Shown here: piece after piece, positions 58,100-64,000 of the stretch
Layout of the letters: every line of letters begins with the position of its first letter
How positions within the stretch are numbered: position 1 is the first letter of the stretch
Origin: Nigrospora sphaerica
Lineage: Eukaryota; Ascomycota; Sordariomycetes; Amphisphaeriales; Apiosporaceae
DNA: 64,000 nucleotides
Assembly: GCA_018287875.1 (NCBI GenBank)
Contig: JAGVVL010000001.1
Span: 186,001 to 250,000 of the forward strand
Reading direction: 5' to 3'
Made by a program: the position numbers and the translations under genes
The notes under the pieces: generated by a model
Seen by the model: only the letters and a program-made list of their open reading frames with translations
Database searches by the model: none
What the model was told of the DNA's origin: nothing

Positions 58100-58804
58100 A
58101 TGGCCGGCCTCGGAGGCGGTTGGAACCCGAGAGCGGGCTGGGACACGGGTAACGCAGTCCCGGTGAACCCCCCCGCGACGGGCGCCTACTACGGCGGCGC
58201 CTACGCCGCCTACGCCGCGCCCTCGCCGTACGGCGGCTTCGCGCACTACCCGGGCCCGCCGGTGCCGGTGCCGGGCCCGCCGTTCGCGCAGGGCCCCGTC
58301 TACGCGCTGCCGGCCAACGGGTACCAGCCTCCGGTGCCCGTGTTCGGGGACCAGCCGGCGCGGTGGCCGCAGGCGCACCCGGTGGTAAACGCCGAGTGCC
58401 CGGCGCTCAACCTGCAGAATTCCACGGGCGGCATGGGCTGCGAGCCGGGCTACAACTACTACTTCCCGGCCGAGCACACGAAGCTGCACGTGGTCAAGTC
58501 GGGCGAGGCGCCGTGGCGCGTGCCGGCGGGCCGCAGCCTGCACTTCGGCGCCTACCACGTGCCCGTGGGAACGACGCTTGCCGACCTCATGAAGGGCTTC
58601 GGCGCCAGCAACCCCGTGCCGCGAAAGAACAAGATCACCGAGGTGACGCCCGGCGGCAGCGGCCGCTGGTACAAGGGCGTCACCTTCTGCGCCGACGACG
58701 GCGACGCCATGAAGAAGACTCTGAAAGAGCTCGGCTGGGACCGCACGCGCACCGGCCGCCCCGGCGAGAAACCCGTCGTCTGGCTTTGGGTTACCAAGGA
58801 TTGA
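58100..58804 (+). CDS. Conserved fungal hypothetical protein
   Basis: A single exon encodes 234 residues from ATG 58100 (accATGg). The first half is glycine-, alanine-, tyrosine- and proline-rich (YYGGAYAAYAAPSPYGGF; PGPPVPVPGPPF). The second half is a folded-looking block: GYNYYFPAEHTKLHVVKSGE, WRVPAGRSLHFGAYHVPVGT, LMKGFGASNP, GRWYKGVTFCADDGDAMKKT, ending GEKPVVWLWVTKD. Similar proteins with this two-part layout are common in ascomycetes, but the function is unknown. The Pro-rich part suggests a flexible tail for protein contacts. Confidence 0.8.
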   Translation: MAGLGGGWNPRAGWDTGNAVPVNPPATGAYYGGAYAAYAAPSPYGGFAHYPGPPVPVPGPPFAQGPVYALPANGYQPPVPVFGDQPARWPQAHPVVNAECPALNLQNSTGGMGCEPGYNYYFPAEHTKLHVVKSGEAPWRVPAGRSLHFGAYHVPVGTTLADLMKGFGASNPVPRKNKITEVTPGGSGRWYKGVTFCADDGDAMKKTLKELGWDRTRTGRPGEKPVVWLWVTKD

Positions 58805-60433
58805 CGACGGCGTTGCTTGTGAACCGGGAATAGCTCGTGCGTGATGACCCCGGAATGGGTTGATGGAGAAGTCTAGATGGCGGAGAGGGCATAGATGGCA
58901 GCGTGCACGATGGGACGGGGCTCTTCAGCGCGGCGTGTTCGCTGCCCTCGTGGACATGGTCTCTTGCTGCCGGGCGCCGATTGTGGGTGTTGCGTTGGTG
59001 TAGCACAGCCGTGGAAATGGCGAGGCGTTGCTTTCGTTGCTTTGGGTTCGCGTTGTCTTTCGGTGTTTTGTTGGCAGCGTATTTTCGTACCCATCGTTAC
59101 AAGACAATGGTTAGGGCCAATTTCCTACGCGAGCGGTGCATGCAGTCGTAAAGACGGTGAATCTACGCCAACACCCCCTTTCCCCCGTGCGGTTGGGGAG
59201 GCGGCTTGAGGCTGAAAATGGCCGAGGTACTTGTGTCTTGGTAATCTGTAATGGCGGTCCGTTGGGAGGGGCCACGGGGGATCGACGGTGGGTGGTTTTG
59301 GTGGCATTTGTCAGCGACGATGCTGCGAAGGATCTAGTAGTAGCATGTGCTGGTGATGTTGCACAGGTATCACGTACAGCACTAGTGCCCTGGATGATCA
59401 GGCCAGGGGAGGTCGTGTAGGTACACGGCAGTTCGATCGACCCCGCTTGTAGTGCCAACCCACCTGAACCCCCTCTGAAAAGGCGCTTCGCTTTCCCCTC
59501 CATTAGGAGGCTCGGCGGGGCCCAGGAGATCGAAAGAGTCGCCATTCCTGCTGAATTGATGCCATCGCCCACGGCCAATCGGGGGCTCTCGGATTGCGGG
59601 ATGGCAAACAGTGCCGGGCGGGAGATGGCAATTATAAAAGGGCAACGCGATGGCATCCTCGCCGAGGGGGGGACTTGCTTCCTAATGGAAGCTCGAGTAG
59701 CCCTTCTTTCTTCTTCACTCTTTTCTTCGCCTATAGACTGGAGCCGGCCCCGGCCGTTCAACGTTACGCGACCAAGATGACGGATGCGCATTGACACGGC
59801 CCCTCCTTCCCACTCGGCGCTATCCACGTCCCATCTCCAGCAAAGAGGCAACGGCCCCTAACGAAAAGGAAAGGGGCCCGTCGGGTATGAGGGATTTGTC
59901 AGCGCCTCGACCGCGGCGGGCGAATGGTCTGCCGGTTGATTAGAAATGCATGGGAGGACAAGCGCGCGCCGTCCAACGCCCCGCCCTCCCCCCCGCGTGT
60001 CGTTCGACCGGCTGCAAGCCGACGCGCGCCATGTCTTGCGGGAGAACAGATGCCCCGTCGGAAATACTGAGTACAGGCGGCGTCAGCCGGAGCGCGTGGG
60101 GAGAAAGACGGTGTGAGGTGGAGGAAAGGCGAGGAAAGCGGCCAATGAGCAACGTCGCTGCCCTCGACACTCGCCGCCCGTTTCGAATCATTGTTTCGAG
60201 ACGCTTCCGTCTTGCTCTCCGCTCCTACGTATTGCTCGGCCTACACCGTGCGACGACGGGCAGCCTGTGGAAATCCGGTATAAGAAAGAGGGGATTCTCC
60301 CTCCTTCTGGGCGGGCTGGCTGGAAGATACAGACAGAAAAGCCACATCACTCCATCCACCACATCTTCCTCTCTTCTCAGGTCAACCCCCCAACCCGCAC
60401 CGCAAAACCCAGAGAACCCACCCACAACCCACC
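58805..60433. other. Intergenic, hypothetical / DUF1993 gene
   Basis: About 1.6 kb. The right end is CT- and C-rich before the ATG at 60434, with a ggtataagaaag word near 60,276. Frames around 59,111-59,851 look like noise in GC-rich sequence. Confidence 0.45.
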
Positions 60434-60976
60434 ATGACGTCCCTCTACGACATCAGCATCCCCGTGTGCCAGAAGGTGCTGACGGTCACGGCGTCGATCC
60501 TCGACAAGGGCGAGGCGTGGGCGGCCGAGACCAAGGCGGTGACGCCGGCCGAGCTGCTGCAGCTGCGCGTGTACGAGGACATGCTGCCGCTGAGCGTGCA
60601 GGTGCTGATCCTGTGCATGACGACGCGCAAGTGCATCGAGCGGCTGTCGGGCACGGTGCCGCCCGAGGTCACGGACGCGCTGAGCCGCGAGTGGACGGCG
60701 GCCGAGCTGCGCGACCTCATCGCCGCCGTGCAGGCCGAGCTCGCCGCCGTCGACCGCGCCGCCGTCGACGCCAAGCCGGCCGCCGAAAAGGTCCCCTGCA
60801 AGTTCGGCCCCCAGCAGTTCCAGTGCCCCTCGCCCGCCTCCTACGTCCACGGCTACGTCGTGCCCACCATGTTCTTCCACCTCAACATGATTTACGCCAT
60901 CCTGCGCGGCAAGGGCGTGCCCCTCGGCAAGAATGATTACATGGGCGAGTTCATGAAGGACTTTGTCAAGGAGTAA
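60434..60976 (+). CDS. DUF1993 family protein
   Basis: A single exon encodes 180 residues. It shows the family's ordered pattern: SLYDISIPVCQKVLTVTASI, LDKGEAWAAE, LLQLRVYEDMLPLSVQVLIL, then LSREWTAAELRDLIAAVQAE and YVVPTMFFHLNMIYAILRGK, ending GVPLGKNDYMGEF. DUF1993 proteins are small helical proteins, related in fold to DinB-type bundles, with no known activity. The start at 60434 is preceded by a short C-rich leader (cccaccATGa). The gene is GC-rich and intact. Confidence 0.92.
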   Translation: MTSLYDISIPVCQKVLTVTASILDKGEAWAAETKAVTPAELLQLRVYEDMLPLSVQVLILCMTTRKCIERLSGTVPPEVTDALSREWTAAELRDLIAAVQAELAAVDRAAVDAKPAAEKVPCKFGPQQFQCPSPASYVHGYVVPTMFFHLNMIYAILRGKGVPLGKNDYMGEFMKDFVKE

Positions 60977-61586
60977 GCCCGGGCCGCACAATCGAAGGAG
61001 GCCGAGAGAGAAGCGTCGCCGGTGAAACCCCGGCTGTTTGCTCATGATGATACGCGGGCCGGTTGAAGAGACGCAGCGGACGAACAACAGCGGCCATAAG
61101 CACGAGCACACGCATCATTGTGAGATCACCCAAGCCGCCGTTACCCCACCCACGGCTTGTTTGAGGCGGCGGGCGGCATGATTTCCAGGCATGGGAGACA
61201 CGGAAGAGCAACTAAGACACGGGAATGTCGTGAATTACCACTTAGGACCTTTTCCCCAACCCAATAAACAAAAAGTTTAATCAAGTACACTCGGTCACCA
61301 CCTTGTCGCCGTGACGTGCGTGGGTATCGCGATATTTGTGACTAGCCGAACGTCAAAAACATACATTGCATACAAGCACATCTGGAGCATCAACCCCCAA
61401 GTGCGGCTGATGGTGGGGCAGCTGGTCGACCAACCATAACCTTCAGCAAGCAGGGAAGGTTCTTCCCACCCACAAGGGGGACAACAGCTGAGAACACGTG
61501 GCCGACCAGCCGACTAATCGCTCATGCCTAGAAATCCCCTCCCCACCCCGGCGTACCTCGTGAAATCAACAAAAGTGTCTATCCCC
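60977..61586. other. Intergenic, convergent 3' ends
   Basis: This stretch separates the stops of two convergent genes, DUF1993 and DUF1479. AT-rich words around 61,250-61,290 may be poly(A) signals. No gene was seen. Confidence 0.45.
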
Positions 61587-63564
61587 TTACTCGCACCAGC
61601 CGAGAATCTGGTTCGCCTCGGCGACGGCGCGGCGGGCGCCCGGGGAGTCGTCGGCGGCGGCAGCGAGCGGGGCGAGACCGGCGGCCCGCAGGCCGTCGAC
61701 ACCGGCGTGGGCGTGCAGGAAGTCAGGGCCGCAGCGGCCGGCGTGGTGCGCCTCGCCGGCGCCGCCGGGGAAGTCGGGCCCCGGCGCGCCCGTTGCGAAG
61801 GCCGCCCGCTGCCGCGTCAGGTACCGCGCGTTGGCCGCCGTCGTCGGGCACGCCGGGATGTACAGCACCGCCGAATCCCCCTTGCCCCCGTGCACCTTGT
61901 CGACGGCGTGGATGGCTGCGGGTGGCGGCATCGGTTAGCTTGGTACTTTGGCAGTCTGGGTCCCCCCTAAAAAACGGGGGGCGGGGCGACGAGGGAGAGG
62001 GGGGAAGGGAAAGCAGAGGGAAGAAGGTGAAGAACAGAGGGGAGGAAAGGCAGGGGAAGTAGGAGGGGAAGAAAATGGAAACTCACTGTCACAGTGCCAT
62101 GCCACGTAGTCACCCGGCTCGACAGGCGGTACGTGGATCATGGTGCGGTCAAGGGCGAGATGCGGGTGCAGGTCGTCGTTGAGCTCCTGGCCGAAGCCAG
62201 GCACGGCGCCGGGCAGGGCGCTGGTCATGTCGTCGCCGGCGGTGAAGAGCCAGTTGTCCTCGTGCAGGTAGGCGTCGCGGGAGGAGACCTCGGCGCGGGT
62301 GCGGCGTGGTCGGAAGAAGGGCCGCAGCAGCATGTAGGCCGTGGCAAGGGGAAGCAGGGGGTTCACGAGCAGGGTGCCCTCGCGCGGGCGGGCGGTCGAG
62401 AGGGCGAGCCAGCCCTGCCACAGGCGCAGCATGGAGCAGGCGCCGAGGCCGCCGTAGTTGTCGGTCGAGGCGGCGACGCGCGCGCCCGCGTCCCAGGGGT
62501 CGTACCCGGCGCCGCCCTCGGCATCCCACTCACCGGCGAAGACGGGCCCGTATGCGCCCGCCCGCCCGCCGTACCCGTGCGTCTCCCACCGCTCGACGCT
62601 GCCGCCGTCCATGTGCGGCCCCAGCGCGAACGCTGCGTCCCCCGGCCGCCGGATCCGCAGCCGGTCCGCGTACGCCAGCGGCTGCGACGTCGCCACCGCC
62701 GCCTCATCGCTCCCCGCCCGCCACAGCCCCATCAGCGCCCGTTGCGTCTCGAGGAGCCGCGGGTGCGCCCGTGCTTTGAGCTGTGCCGACGTCCAGTATA
62801 GCTCGTAGACCTGAGGGTCGTGCTGCGGGAAGGCTGGATAAAGGGGTGGAAGTCGTACCCATGTCTTAGTCAACTGGTTCCTTGGTCTTGCTTGTTCCCC
62901 GCGGAATTGCTGCCACGTCCCTCTGTTTGTCGAGGGTAGACGCCAGCGGAGGGACAAAAAGGGGAAGGGGGTAGAAGGGGAAGAGGAAGGAGACGAAGGG
63001 CGTGAACATACCGCGGGTAGACGGGTTCCTCCGCACGTACTCCTCGATCTCGTCCTTGTAGCCGCGGGCCTCCGCGGCGGGAATGGCGCCCTTGACGACG
63101 ACGACGCCGCGGCGGCGCACTTCGTCAGCGTGCGGGCCGGCCCCGTCGGCGAGCGCGCCCGCGCGCACGTCTTCCCAGGTCAGCTGGGGCACGATGGCGG
63201 GGCCGGCGCGGGCCACGGTCTCGTTCTCGACCGCGAGACACGCCAGCAGCCGCCGCCAGCTCGCGACCACGGCCGTCTCGCGGCCGGCCACTAGCTCCTG
63301 CTTCAGCGCCCGGAATCGCTCCGGCAGCGGCCCGCATGCCGCCCGCGACAACGACGCGAACGAGTCCGAGATGTCGCCCTCCCTCTTCCCGGGGACCGCG
63401 CCCCCCGTCATTGCCGAGGCCGCCGTCGGCGGCGGCGGCGGTGATGGTGATGACGACTGTGACACTGATGAGGCTGACGTGGTCGAGGTCGCTAAGCAGC
63501 GCCGCCGCGCCGCCGCTGAAGCCACCCCCCTGCGGCCTGGTAATCTTCTCGCTATAGAGAGCAT
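61587..63564 (-). CDS. DUF1479 (YbiU-like) Fe(II) dioxygenase-family protein
   Basis: Exons 63012-63564, 62087-62833 and 61587-61915 give 542 residues. The N-terminus (MLSIARRLPGRRGVASAAAR) is basic and Ser/Ala-rich, a possible mitochondrial presequence. The family block runs RRRGVVVVKGAIPAAEARGY, AFPQHDPQVYELYWTSAQ, LRIRRPGDAAFALGPHMDGG, WQGWLALSTARPREGTLLVN, then VEPGDYVAWHCDTIHAVDK and LYIPACPTTAANARYL. HMDG and the later His of WHCDTIH are likely metal ligands of a 2-oxoglutarate-type fold; substrate unknown. Both introns are long for this window (178 and 171 nt) and the second is a run of purines on the plus strand (61,975-62,082). The start at 63564 was chosen over an upstream ATG at 63636 for the presequence. 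Confidence 0.9.
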
Positions 63565-64000
63565 GGTGGAGGGTTGGGGATGTGAGTGCACTGCTGCGTG
63601 GGTGTGTGCGAATGACGGACTTCTATACCGATTCACGAATGCCTCTCACTCTCGATCGCTCTCGGTAGCTTTTATAACTCAAAGAGCTGTGTATAAGTGT
63701 ATCCAAGGGGAAGAATCAGGAACACTCTCGTCTGCGATGGGAAGGATATGCAGTTGTAGTTCGGCAGTTCTTGTCCAGCTCCAGAAGAGCCGACGGGCTG
63801 TGAGGCGGACTCTGGGACCGCCCTCATATTATACTCTGCGCTATGCGAAGCGCGATCAGACGTCATGGGCATCAACGTATACGAGACCATGGTGTGGCAT
63901 ACCAACCGCCGACGGAAACACTGCAAAGAGTACCTCCGCCCGGTCCGCGGGTGGCCTCGGTGCCTCATGCCGGGGCACATGTGAGAGCGTTCCAGATGTA
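63565..64000. other. Promoter region of the DUF1479 gene, window end
   Basis: Contains the TATA-like element below; nothing else was supported before the window ends. Confidence 0.45.
63670..63676 (-). promoter_or_regulatory. TATA-like element of the DUF1479 gene
   Basis: Minus-strand tataaaa lies about 105 bp before the ATG at 63564. Confidence 0.45.

Overview
The window is about 64 kb of filamentous ascomycete DNA, most likely a Sordariomycete. Genes carry short introns (about 45-180 nt) with gtRngt donors and ctRac branch sites. Third codon positions are mostly G/C. The families are typically fungal: Zn2Cys6 regulators, four HET-type loci or relics, three P450s, an AA9 LPMO with a CBM1, TRK and a luciferase-domain protein. 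Gene models below were spliced by hand; every spliced CDS listed with full exons sums to a multiple of three unless stated.

Left region (1-18,433): a 5'-truncated epoxide hydrolase, a Zn2Cys6 regulator with a 4-nt exon, a P450, a sugar-porter MFS, a second P450, a decayed inorganic pyrophosphatase copy, a secreted feruloyl esterase and a third P450. There is no PKS, NRPS or terpene synthase in view. I read this as a degradative, detoxifying or tailoring accessory set rather than a complete biosynthetic cluster.

Centre (19,948-43,642): a large single-exon HET protein with N-terminal membrane segments, a TRK potassium transporter, a broken multi-pass membrane gene (one stop, one frameshift), a luciferase-domain protein, an aquaporin, a second Zn2Cys6 regulator, an HSL-type hydrolase, an aldo/keto reductase convergent with a third Zn2Cys6 regulator, and the LPMO.

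Decayed stretch (43,643-52,846): a fragment of an unknown gene, a small secreted ten-cysteine KP4-like gene with three exons, about 2.7 kb of gene-free DNA with weak repeats, a HET relic, and a HET-ankyrin pseudogene with five in-frame stops and an exactly 198-bp-offset internal duplication. Several stops replace tryptophan codons, as expected from RIP-type G:C to A:T change.

Right region (53,108-64,000): conserved housekeeping-type genes: GrpB/UPF0157, an ankyrin protein, a small orphan, a conserved fungal hypothetical, a DUF1993 protein and a DUF1479 dioxygenase-like protein. I saw no convincing tRNA, rRNA, CRISPR or intact transposon.
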